NCBI RefSeq assembly: GCF_000443165.1
Contig: NZ_ATJV01000001.1
Span: 293,413 to 357,412, forward strand
Reading direction: 5' to 3'
DNA: 64,000 nt
From: Thauera terpenica 58Eu
GTDB lineage: Bacteria; Pseudomonadota; Gammaproteobacteria; Burkholderiales; Rhodocyclaceae
Below, one piece after another: positions 10,301 to 17,858 of the stretch. The notes beneath the pieces are model-generated. The model was not told where the DNA came from and did not search any database. It worked only from the letters and a program-made list of their open reading frames with translations. The first letter of the stretch is position 1, and the number at the start of each line of letters is the position of its first letter. The position numbers were made by a program, and so were the translations under genes.

Positions 10301-10764
10301 CCGCGGCCACCGGCCCAGATGTCCAGCCAGCGCGGGCGATAGGTCAGGTAGTGATCGAAGACGCGGGCGATGCGCTCGGCGAGCTCGAAGCGCATGCGCG
10401 CGTCCGCGGGTTCCAGATAGCGCGCCAGGCGGGGGTGCTGCGCCACCCAGGCGCCGTGTTCGTGCGTGGAATCGAGCAAGCCATGGATGCGCCAGGCCAG
10501 CACCGCGACCGCAAACGGCGAACTCTGCGGCACCGGTATCACACGCCCGATCTGTTGCCACAGCCACTGCGCCAGGTAGTCGCAGCGCAGGTTGGCGCTC
10601 ACCCCTTCGCGATCGGCGACCGCCAGTTCGAGTTTGCGCCGCAGGGCGCTGCTGGGCACCACCACCTGGCGCTGGCCGAAGGGACCGGGCTGCTCGGCGC
10701 CGAGTTGGTCAAGCAGACTGTCGAGCAGGATTTCGAAGCGGTTCGAGAAGCTGAGATGGAGCAT
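7306..10764 (-). CDS. recC: RecC, exonuclease V gamma subunit
   Basis: RecC is the structural subunit that holds RecB and RecD and reads the Chi sequence as unwound DNA passes through. The 1152-residue protein opens with MLHLSFSNRFE, the typical RecC start, and has FGQRQVVVPSSALRRKLE and RCDYLAQWLWQ in the N-terminal inactive-helicase lobe. YRVVCLIGLDQGAFPG and LHLSYVGRS mark the second helicase-like lobe, and the C-terminal part corresponds to the inactive nuclease-like domain. The in-frame alternative start 11 codons upstream is less like the family. The gene leads a recC-yigZ unit; recB and recD are downstream but separated by the opposite-strand dps. Confidence 0.93.
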   Translation of the reverse strand: MLHLSFSNRFEILLDSLLDQLGAEQPGPFGQRQVVVPSSALRRKLELAVADREGVSANLRCDYLAQWLWQQIGRVIPVPQSSPFAVAVLAWRIHGLLDSTHEHGAWVAQHPRLARYLEPADARMRFELAERIARVFDHYLTYRPRWLDIWAGGRGSALEASASAVEREDEAWQAALWRQIRDSLGLRQEHPAQAFLRRVTAMSATGLAAVGLPATVHVFALPALPPLYLDMLRELARVVDVRMYVLNPCREFWFDIVDARRLSWLAAQQKDMFFETGNSLLAAWGKQTRAHIGLLFEGEHEVEEDAAFAPHPARHLLARLQNAILELQQLAPASVRLAASDRSIEVQVCHSRTRELEVLHDRLLGLFKLHANTPDALRPSDIVVLIPDLEQAAALIEAVFGTAPPERRIPWRITGLGGTQDNALAKVLDQALQLAASRFPASRVFDLLQQAPVAAHFGLGAAELETIHAWMRAAGVRWGLDAASAGSQGGGDGATRIDPAPTHTLEEGLHRLFLAWAAGTAAQHTPFAGRIGAAAPEGQAAIALGSFWRYVDSLRVLHAQLQRPHTGAAWRQLLNDVLERLVGDSAEYADAQREVRAAIATLADNIAAAELETALPLEVVHPALLALLDDPARGGVPGGTVTFSALSALRGLPYRVVCLIGLDQGAFPGSDRAPEFDLMAARPQAGDRQRRLDDRNLFLDLILSAREVLHLSYVGRSVRDGSELPPSVLVDELLDVLASATATAAGEPPALEAARARLLLRHPLQAFAADYFIAADRSDARLSSFNTDYALALASRLRTAQTSLPGVATELSMGTDEDAHGDAGESDESTESAGSADDGEDDTPFFAAPLPPPEAAWREVSMLQLTRFLANPCRYLLRDRVGLELPEAEDELDDVEPMLPDWPARQALAQRLLPVLQGRDALAPTLCAELWALARAGGEYPAGAIGRSALERELTSLQAFAQRQHELLHGERLAPHLARFETSLEAEDWALSAAFTDLHADGYLHARYDDSRVGDYLATWLAHLLLCAVPPAGALASARGLSRNGEFRFRALAPARARAELQSLLALYREGLTQPVHFFPKSAWAYMLAGESVGAALTKWRGGRSAEFSEGKDPAYRLALRGEQELPDERFFELARRILRPLLEHLDDPRLR

Positions 10765-10823
10765 GAAAAGGCCTGCGCGCGCCGCTGTGCGGGCCAAACC
10801 GCCGGCACGGTGATCGGTGCCGC

Positions 10824-10829
10824 ATTATA
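10824..10829 (-). promoter_or_regulatory. Candidate -10 box for recC
   Basis: On the minus strand TATAAT lies 60 bases before the recC ATG, inside the gap between the diguanylate cyclase stop and recC. No good -35 box is visible at 16-18 bases, so this is a weak prediction. Confidence 0.3.
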
Positions 10830-10868
10830 CGGGCCACGCTGGACAAAGACCGTACGCGGGGTGCCGCG

Positions 10869-12185
10869 CTAAGCGCCACCGGCCGCGAGCACGCTGTACT
10901 CAGCCACCTGACCGCGGCCGTCGCGCTTGACGGAATAACAGGCGTGGTCAGCCTCGCGCAAGACCTCGGCCACGGTCGTCACCCTGCCATCGATCATGAC
11001 GAAACCGATGCTGGCCCCAATGCGGAACTCACGCCCGCCCCACTCGAAGCGCAGGTCGGCAATGGCCTTGCACATGCCCTCGGCAACGCGGCGCGCGTCC
11101 TCGCGCGCACAGCCGCGCAGGATGAGCGCGAACTCGTCACCGCCAATACGACACACGAAGTCTTCACCGCGCAGGCGTTGGCGAAAAATATCCGCCACCG
11201 CGCGCAGCAAGGCGTCGCCGGCCGCATGCCCGGCGCTGTCGTTGACGTACTTGAAGTGATCGAGATCCACAAAGCACAGCGCGCCACGGTCGCCTGCCCG
11301 GCGCGAGGCGGCCACCGTCTCTTCGAGCGCACGCTCGAAGGCACGCCGATTCGGCAAGCCGGTGAGCGGATCGTGCAAGGCCTGATGGGCGAGCTGCTCG
11401 GTCGCCTCGTCGATACGGCTCTGCAGATTCTTGTGGGCGTTGGCGATGGAACGCGCCATGGAATTGAAGCCACGCTCGAGCGCGCGCAGCTCCTCGCCAC
11501 CAGTGGTATCGGGCACCTGCACGTCGAGCTCGCCCGCCGCCATCCGGCGCACGGCTTGAGCCAGCCGCGCCACCGGCTCACCGACCGAGTTTGCGAGACG
11601 CAGGGCGAGGATGGTGGTGATGAACAGGGTGAGAAAGGCCATGCCGATGGTGAGGCTCTGCGCCATGCGCCGCTCCGCCTCATGCCCGCCGATATCGATT
11701 TCGACATACACCCAGCCCACCGGCGCCACCCCCTCAGGCTCCTGCCCCGGCGAGGTATTCAACTCATCGACCACCAGCGCCATGCTCCGCACCGGGGCGG
11801 CAAAGCCCTTGCGGCCCAGGCCCTCACTCAAACTCACCGCTGCACCCGTGCGGCGCACCTGCGCCACATCGAGGATGCGCGGCTCACCGCGCTGCGCGAG
11901 GAGACCACCGTCGCGGTCATACAGCACGGCAGCGGCGACGTCACCCTGGCTGCGCAGCGCACCGAGCACGTTGTCGATGATGTCTGAGCTACCCGAGATC
12001 ACGCCGTATTCGGCCGCAGGAGCAAGAAAACTGACGATGGCCAGGCCACGCTCGGCGATCGCCCTCTCGGTCATGCGCTCACCACGCACGATCGAAGCAC
12101 TGACCAGAGCCGCGAGCAACAGCGCCACCGGCAGCAGCACGGTGAGCAACAGCCGATTGCGCAGGCTAAGGCGTGAGGGCTTCAT
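10869..12185 (-). CDS. Membrane diguanylate cyclase (periplasmic sensor-HAMP-GGDEF)
   Basis: Makes the second messenger c-di-GMP from two GTP. The 438-residue protein has an N-terminal membrane segment (residues 8-30), a periplasmic region of about 150 residues resembling CHASE8-type sensors, and a second membrane segment near residues 180-200. A HAMP linker and a C-terminal GGDEF domain follow. The catalytic motif IGGDEF (about residue 350) is intact, and an RxxD inhibitory site (RGED) sits five residues before it, so product feedback is expected. There is no EAL domain. The start overlaps the stop of the upstream binding-protein gene (ATGA). The operon context suggests that its periplasmic part reads the state of that binding protein, as MbaA does with NspS in Vibrio; this is inference. 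Confidence 0.9.
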   Translation of the reverse strand: MKPSRLSLRNRLLLTVLLPVALLLAALVSASIVRGERMTERAIAERGLAIVSFLAPAAEYGVISGSSDIIDNVLGALRSQGDVAAAVLYDRDGGLLAQRGEPRILDVAQVRRTGAAVSLSEGLGRKGFAAPVRSMALVVDELNTSPGQEPEGVAPVGWVYVEIDIGGHEAERRMAQSLTIGMAFLTLFITTILALRLANSVGEPVARLAQAVRRMAAGELDVQVPDTTGGEELRALERGFNSMARSIANAHKNLQSRIDEATEQLAHQALHDPLTGLPNRRAFERALEETVAASRRAGDRGALCFVDLDHFKYVNDSAGHAAGDALLRAVADIFRQRLRGEDFVCRIGGDEFALILRGCAREDARRVAEGMCKAIADLRFEWGGREFRIGASIGFVMIDGRVTTVAEVLREADHACYSVKRDGRGQVAEYSVLAAGGA

Positions 12186-13099
12186 GACTTGTCACCCTTT
12201 TTCATCAGACGCAGCAATTCTTCATCGGACGGGAGCAAGATACCCAGCGCACGGGCCACCTGACGATTGACTGCGATCTCGAACGACTCGGGCGCACGGG
12301 GCGGCGGCAGCGTCAGCCGCCCTGGGGGGAGGCCATTGAGCCAATTGACGACATCGGTGGCGACCTGCTGCGGCGTGGTGAACACCGCCGCCAGCGCACC
12401 CGCGTCCACATAGGCGCGCGAGAAGGCAAACACCGGCTTCTGGAAACGATAGCTGGTGAGCAGAATGGCGCGCGCCGACGCGGGCTGGGACAGCAGCGCA
12501 TCGGGAATGGCGACAAAGGCGTCGCTGCGCCGCAACACTGCCTCAAGGCGGGCGATCAGCTCCGCTTCGGAGGCTACGGTCGCCGCCTCCAGGTCGAACC
12601 CGGACGCAGCCGCCGCCTCCTGCAATGGCTTTGCACCGGCTTGAGCGTCGCCAAAGAGGGCGCCGACGTGCTCGCTCTTGGGCAGCACCGCACGCAACAG
12701 CCGCAACTGGCGCGCGGCGGGCTGATCGAGCGTGAACGCGGACAGCTCTGCCTGCGGATGGCGTGCGCTCAAGGCATCGAAACGTGCGCGCCCGAGCATG
12801 ACGCCCAGCGTCGGCCGCGACGGCCTGCTCAGCACAGCCGCGAGCGCGGCCTCGCCATTGGCAACCACCAGATCGGCACCCGCCAGCGCCGCCTCGTCGA
12901 GCACCCCGCCCGCCCCGCCCGCATCAATCACACGATGCCCGCTCGCCACCGCGGCACCCACGAAGGCGTCGGCAAAGGCCTGCGCCGAGCCGCTGCGCTG
13001 CGACATCACCAGCGCCACCTCATACCCCGACGCCGCAAGCGGCAGGAACAACCAGGCACCGAGCAACAGGCGGTAGAGCGGGGCGCAGAGTCGACTCAT
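12182..13099 (-). CDS. Orphan ABC-type substrate-binding protein (PF04392-like)
   Basis: A 305-residue protein with a signal peptide (LLLGAWLFLPLAASG, cleavage near residue 25) and a two-lobed periplasmic binding fold like the TrpX/ABC_sub_bind group. Recognisable features are the DLVVANGEAALAA segment, LRAVLPKSEHVGALFGD at the start of the second lobe, and DAFVAIPDALL. No ABC permease or ATPase gene is nearby. It lies 11 bases after the TonB receptor gene and overlaps the diguanylate cyclase start by four bases. It is therefore more likely a periplasmic sensor coupling ligand binding to c-di-GMP synthesis than part of a transporter. The ligand cannot be predicted from sequence alone. Confidence 0.75.
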   Translation of the reverse strand: MSRLCAPLYRLLLGAWLFLPLAASGYEVALVMSQRSGSAQAFADAFVGAAVASGHRVIDAGGAGGVLDEAALAGADLVVANGEAALAAVLSRPSRPTLGVMLGRARFDALSARHPQAELSAFTLDQPAARQLRLLRAVLPKSEHVGALFGDAQAGAKPLQEAAAASGFDLEAATVASEAELIARLEAVLRRSDAFVAIPDALLSQPASARAILLTSYRFQKPVFAFSRAYVDAGALAAVFTTPQQVATDVVNWLNGLPPGRLTLPPPRAPESFEIAVNRQVARALGILLPSDEELLRLMKKGDKS

Positions 13100-13110
13100 G
13101 ATCCGCTTTT

Positions 13111-15123
13111 CTACCAGCCCAGGCTCAGGCTGAGATACACGCGCGGCTCGTGGCGATACTTGCGCTCATAGAACTCCGGGTAGCGGCCATTGACGCTCTG
13201 CGCCACGATCGCGAACTCATTGTTTGAGCCTGGGTGGCCGAATGATCGCGCCAGCCTGAGGTCCAGCCGACGCGTATCGGGAACCCTGTCCCCGTCGTTG
13301 AGCCAGTACATGTCGCCGTGATGATAGAAACCTGCGCTCGCCGTCCAGCGTGACGCGAACTCCTTGATCAGCAACAGCGAGCTGATCGTGCTCGGCGCGC
13401 TGAGTTCAAAGTCGCCATCCGAGGCACCCGCTTTGGCATCGATGTCGATGACGGCGGTGGAGAAGATCACCCGCCCCACGCCAGGCTGGCGCCAGTCGAG
13501 CGAGAACTCGGCGCCATGCCGGGTCAAGGCCGCAGAGTTGACGAAGCGGAACTGCTTCGGCGGCCGATCGAAGGCGTGGGGAAAGGGCTCGTAGTTCGCC
13601 GGCGGTGGGCAGTTCGCCTGGTAGATCACGCAACTGCGGGTGTCCAGATAGCGCGAATAGCGCTCGTGGAAGGCGCGCAGGTCGAGCCCCAGGCCGATCT
13701 CCCGCCAGTGCGCGACGTAGCCGATTTCAGCATGTTCGACCCGCTCCGGCTCCACCGTATCGAAGGTACGGACGCCCACCCACTTGACCTTGTCCCCCAC
13801 ACGGATCACTTCTTCGGCGCTGGACTCGAAGAACGAGGGCGAACGGTAGGAAATGCCCGACGACACACGCACGGCAGAGGTGTCGCTCAAAGCGTAGTTG
13901 GCGCTCAGGCGGGGCGACAACAAGGTGCCGCTGAAATAGTGATCCTCGACCGTCGCCCCCATGTCGAGGGTGAGCTGGGTGGTGGCATCCCAGGTCAGGG
14001 TGCCGAACAACTGGCTGCTGCTTCCCTTCAGGGCATGATCGGCATTGAGGTAGTGCACCGACTGCACCGACTCACGGCGCACGCCGGCGCCGATCAGCAT
14101 GCGCCACGCGGGCGCGAGACGCGCGGTGTATTGCAGTTCGAGTTCGTCACGCTGGCCGTCGGTGTTCATGTCGATCGGCACCAGCGGCGGCGTGCGCCTG
14201 ACCCAGCCGGCGCGTACGCGCTCTGACTGATGGCTCAGATGCAGCGTGAGCTCGGCGTCGGCATCCAGGCTGCGCAGCCAGGAAAGATGGAAGAACTGCG
14301 AGCGCGTATCCTCATCGTGCAGCGGCTCGGCCAGGTCGAGATCATTGCCGCGCTCGGCAGAGCCCTCATTGACTGCGAGATGCAGGTTGATCTCGTCGTT
14401 GGCGCTGATCTGCTGCGTGGCGCTGAAGCTGACGAGCGTGTTGCGAACCGTTTCGGTCTCGGTCGGCACCCGCGTGCGGTCATCGAAGCGCGGACCAAAA
14501 TTCTCCGCTTCACGCCGCGAGGCGGAAAACCGCCAGTCGATGCCATTGGCGGTCAAACCGTTGCTGCGAAAGGCAACATCGGTAAAGCCGCCCTGTCCGG
14601 CCTGAGTGGTGAGGCTGTAGCCGTCTTCGGTCACTGGCGAGCGCGTGATGATGTTGATCACGCCATCGAATGCATTGACGCCGTAGGCCGCGCCATGCGC
14701 ACCTCGAACCACCTCGATGCGATCGATGTCTTCCACCCGGATCGGCAGATCCTGCCAGGCGGTGTCGCCGCGCAGCGGTCGATTCACGGTGCGCCCGTCA
14801 ATCATCACCTTGAGGCGCCGATCATGGGCATCGGCCAACCCGTGCCGCGCAACGACAGGCGGCCCCTTCGGCCAGTCCGCCACCAGAAAACCCGGCACCA
14901 GTCGCAGCAGCTCGTGAATCTCGGTAAAGCCCGAGGCCTTGATCATTTCCCGGTCGATGATGCTGACCGCGACCGGCGCATCAAGCGGCGACTGCGCCAT
15001 GCGCGAGGCCGTGAGTACGAGCGGCATGTCGTCAAAGAACAGGTCTGAGGCCTGCACCGCAGCGGGGCTGAGGCTGAGCACGGACATGAAACCAAGGAGG
15101 GCGCGATTGAAAGGCAAGGGCAT
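13111..15123 (-). CDS. TonB-dependent outer-membrane receptor
   Basis: A 670-residue outer-membrane beta-barrel receptor using TonB energy to import or sense a scarce ligand. After a signal peptide (start MPLPFNRALLGFM, cleavage near VQAS) comes a TonB-box-like stretch (MPLVLTASR). The plug domain shows PVAVSIIDREMI, LLRLVPGFLV, RLKVMIDGRTV, IEVVRGAHGAAYGVNAFDGVINIITR, and then the barrel. It ends in an aromatic residue (LSLGW), as outer-membrane barrels do. The longer in-frame start 15 codons upstream would spoil the signal peptide. It heads a three-gene operon with a periplasmic binding protein and a diguanylate cyclase. The plug resembles vitamin B12/siderophore-type receptors, but the substrate is unknown. 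Confidence 0.9.
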   Translation of the reverse strand: MPLPFNRALLGFMSVLSLSPAAVQASDLFFDDMPLVLTASRMAQSPLDAPVAVSIIDREMIKASGFTEIHELLRLVPGFLVADWPKGPPVVARHGLADAHDRRLKVMIDGRTVNRPLRGDTAWQDLPIRVEDIDRIEVVRGAHGAAYGVNAFDGVINIITRSPVTEDGYSLTTQAGQGGFTDVAFRSNGLTANGIDWRFSASRREAENFGPRFDDRTRVPTETETVRNTLVSFSATQQISANDEINLHLAVNEGSAERGNDLDLAEPLHDEDTRSQFFHLSWLRSLDADAELTLHLSHQSERVRAGWVRRTPPLVPIDMNTDGQRDELELQYTARLAPAWRMLIGAGVRRESVQSVHYLNADHALKGSSSQLFGTLTWDATTQLTLDMGATVEDHYFSGTLLSPRLSANYALSDTSAVRVSSGISYRSPSFFESSAEEVIRVGDKVKWVGVRTFDTVEPERVEHAEIGYVAHWREIGLGLDLRAFHERYSRYLDTRSCVIYQANCPPPANYEPFPHAFDRPPKQFRFVNSAALTRHGAEFSLDWRQPGVGRVIFSTAVIDIDAKAGASDGDFELSAPSTISSLLLIKEFASRWTASAGFYHHGDMYWLNDGDRVPDTRRLDLRLARSFGHPGSNNEFAIVAQSVNGRYPEFYERKYRHEPRVYLSLSLGW

Positions 15124-15325
15124 GGCGGGCTGCAGAATGTAGCAACGAAGCATGCGCGAGAAGCACAAACCAGTCCAGTGCGGTTACCACTGCATCGCGA
15201 CAATCCGCACGCTTGCAAGGCATCCTGCAGGCGGGCGACGCTTGCTAGACTGCCGCCATCGGCAGCGCAGGCCCGGATGCCTGGCCAGCGCTGCACCGCC
15301 TCACACACCAGGCACCGAAGACGAC

Positions 15326-16981
15326 ATGGCCCGTACTCACCCTGAAGGCTGGAAACAGCTCCCCGCCGCCGGCGCCCGTGGTCGCGAACGCGCCACCCTG
15401 GCGCAGCTCGCCCAGGCCCTGCCGCGCGCATGGACGATCTATCACGGCCTGCACTGGACGCGTGCCGAAGGCACGCAGATGGTATTTGGCGACATCGCCT
15501 TCGTCGTCGTCGGGCCCAGTGGGCGGGTGCTGCTGATCGAGCAACACGCCGGCTTTCTCGAAGAGAGCGCACAGGGGCTGCTGCGCCCGGGCAAGGCGCG
15601 CGCCCAGCTCCTCAGCCATGAACTCGCGCGCAGCGCCGACGCCCTGCGCAATCGCCTGCGCCCGGCGCTGGACGGCGCCGAGCCCGAACTCGACATCCTG
15701 CTCTATTGCCCCGACTACACCGTGCGCCAGCCCGGCAGCGCTGGCCTGGACCCGGCGCGCATCGTCGACGCGCCACGGCGCGACGCCTTCGTCGCCACCG
15801 TCGAAGCCCTCACCCGCGCCCACGACGACGAGGCGCCGGCCACGCTCGCACGGCTGCAGGCCGTGCACCGCTTCTTTGCCGATGTGCTGGAACTGGTGCC
15901 GGACGTGCAGGCCCACATCGGCCAGGCCGACGACCTGACCACCCGCCTCTCGGGTGGTCTGACCGAATGGGCGCGCCGCATCGAGATGGAGCCCCACCGC
16001 CTGCGCATTATCGCCACTGCCGGCAGCGGCAAGACCCAGCTCGCTCTGGCCGCCTATACCGACGCCCTCGCCCACGGCCGGCGCCCGCTCTACGTGTGCT
16101 ACAACCGCCCGCTCGCCGACCACTTTGCGCGCATCGCACCCGCGGGCGGCGAGGTCGCCACCTTCCATCAGCTCTGCGACCGTCGCCTGCGCGACGCCGG
16201 GCGCAAGCCGGTCTTCGGTGCGCCGGGCGCCTTCCGTCGCATGGAGGCCGAGTTCGCGGCCCTGGTGAGCTCAGAGGTGGAAGCCGCCTGGCAATTCGAC
16301 GAACTCATCATCGACGAGGGCCAGGACTTCATGGAAGCCTGGCGTGACGCCCTGCTCGCGCTGCTCAAGCCGACGGGCCGCGCCTGGTGGCTGGAAGACC
16401 CGCTGCAGAACCTCTACGACCGCCCTACCGTCGCCTTGCCCGGCTGGGTGCGGCTGAGCGCAGACACCAACTACCGCACCCCGGCCGATGTGCTCGCCTT
16501 GCTCAACGCCCGCCTGCCCCTGCCCGCGCCGATCCGCACGGGCAGTCCGGTGGCCGACAGCGAACCGGAGGTTCTGCCCTGGCACGACGACGCCAGCCTG
16601 ATGGAGAGCACCAAGCGCGCGATCACGCGCGCGCTGGGCCTGGGCTTTCGCCGCGAGATGATCGTGCTGCTCACCTTTCGCGGCCGCGAGCACTCGCGCT
16701 TCACCCCGCTCGCGCAACTCGGCCCGCACCGCCTGCGTGCCTTCACCGGTCGCTACGACCTGCTCGGCGAGCCCGAGCACTCACACGGCGAGCTGCTGAT
16801 CGACTCGGTGTATCGCTTCAAGGGCCAGTCCGCGCCCTGCATCATCTTCACCGAGATCGACTTCGACACCCTGGACGAACTCACCATGCGCAAGCTCTTC
16901 GTCGGTGCCACGCGGGCGACGATGAAGCTGATCATGGTGGCCTCCGAACGGGCGGCGGCGCAGCTTTCACCGCTGGACTGA
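15326..16981 (+). CDS. NERD-like domain / UvrD-like superfamily 1 helicase
   Basis: A 551-residue cytoplasmic protein. Residues about 20-120 resemble the nuclease-related NERD domain (GDIAFVVVGPSGRVLLIEQHAG). The rest is a compact SF1 helicase core with Walker A ATAGSGKTQ near residue 231, Walker B ELIIDEGQDF, NYRTP, and the late motifs SVYRFKGQSAPCIIF and KLFVGATRATMKL. Where active NERD nucleases have an E-x-K motif, this one reads E-Q-H, so the nuclease may be dead or altered. Such proteins are usually called DNA helicases of unknown role, possibly in repair or defence. The ATG at 15326 is preferred to longer in-frame versions because the upstream part looks non-coding. It stands alone between divergent and convergent neighbours. 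Confidence 0.8.
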   Translation: MARTHPEGWKQLPAAGARGRERATLAQLAQALPRAWTIYHGLHWTRAEGTQMVFGDIAFVVVGPSGRVLLIEQHAGFLEESAQGLLRPGKARAQLLSHELARSADALRNRLRPALDGAEPELDILLYCPDYTVRQPGSAGLDPARIVDAPRRDAFVATVEALTRAHDDEAPATLARLQAVHRFFADVLELVPDVQAHIGQADDLTTRLSGGLTEWARRIEMEPHRLRIIATAGSGKTQLALAAYTDALAHGRRPLYVCYNRPLADHFARIAPAGGEVATFHQLCDRRLRDAGRKPVFGAPGAFRRMEAEFAALVSSEVEAAWQFDELIIDEGQDFMEAWRDALLALLKPTGRAWWLEDPLQNLYDRPTVALPGWVRLSADTNYRTPADVLALLNARLPLPAPIRTGSPVADSEPEVLPWHDDASLMESTKRAITRALGLGFRREMIVLLTFRGREHSRFTPLAQLGPHRLRAFTGRYDLLGEPEHSHGELLIDSVYRFKGQSAPCIIFTEIDFDTLDELTMRKLFVGATRATMKLIMVASERAAAQLSPLD

Positions 16982-17016
16982 GGCCCAGGCGCGCCCACCT
17001 TGGCGAAGCGCAGCGC

Positions 17017-17628
17017 CTAAGCCACCGCCCGCACGCTGAACACCGCGTCGTCGTCCCAGTGCTCAAGCAGGATGCGCTGCACGCGCTGCTGCCACAGCTC
17101 GCCGAAGCGCCTAAGCTGCGCCGCATCGGCCTCGCCGCGCAAGCAGCGACTGAAAAGCTCGGGAAGATCGGGGTGGCCGGGCACGTGCGAGAGATCACTA
17201 TCGACATCCACCGCCGCGCCGCTGTCGAGCCGGGTGATGCGCATGGAGGGCGTGTTTTCACTGCCAAAATCGAGCAGACCACGGCGCATGAAACGACCGC
17301 CCACCCCCTTGAAGCCCGCCGCACCCGCGGCGCCGGTGAGCAGGGCCAGCACGCTGGCGGTGACGCCGGTGACGCCGTGATCGATCGCATCAGCCAGTTC
17401 GACGCGCATGCCGCCGCGCTCGGGAATTGAATCGGGGTAGAGCGCCACCAGCGCACGGCAGCCCAGCACATAGGCCGCAGCCACGGTCGGGCAGGAGTGC
17501 CCGGCCAGCTTGACCACATCCACATAGGCGTATTCCAGCACGCCACCTTCGGCGGCGCCGAGGAACTCGGCGAGGGGGTCACGCATCTTGAAGCGCGGCA
17601 CGGCATCGAAAAAGGCAGGAAAGCTCAC
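17017..17628 (-). CDS. FmdE-domain-like protein
   Basis: A 203-residue protein whose centre (VKLAGHSCPTVAAAYVLGCRAL) matches the His-x-Cys-Pro core of the FmdE family, named after a subunit of tungsten formylmethanofuran dehydrogenase. Bacterial members are mostly uncharacterised. A later GVTGVTASVLALLTGAAG...KGVGGRF stretch also fits this group. GTG at 17628 is chosen because GGAG lies eight bases upstream; an ATG 12 codons earlier has no ribosome binding site. The gene is convergent with the helicase and divergent from the FabMG-like gene. It could bind a metal through the His-Cys motif; no function is claimed. Confidence 0.6.
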   Translation of the reverse strand: MSFPAFFDAVPRFKMRDPLAEFLGAAEGGVLEYAYVDVVKLAGHSCPTVAAAYVLGCRALVALYPDSIPERGGMRVELADAIDHGVTGVTASVLALLTGAAGAAGFKGVGGRFMRRGLLDFGSENTPSMRITRLDSGAAVDVDSDLSHVPGHPDLPELFSRCLRGEADAAQLRRFGELWQQRVQRILLEHWDDDAVFSVRAVA

Positions 17629-17858
17629 GGATCGGACTCCAAAAAGCGTCGCTGTTGCGACCATGCAGGAAGTGTAGGCAAGGATGCCTTACGGCGCCTT
17701 GATACGCCGCAGGTGCACGCTGCTCTTGTCCGCACTCCAGCGCCAGCTCCGACCCCGGCCGGCACCTCTTCAATGTAGTCGCTGGCGGGACGCGCGCCCG
17801 CGCCGGGTACAATTGCGCCTACTTTTTCCTCGCACCAGCCCGGCTGGCAGACATCGAC

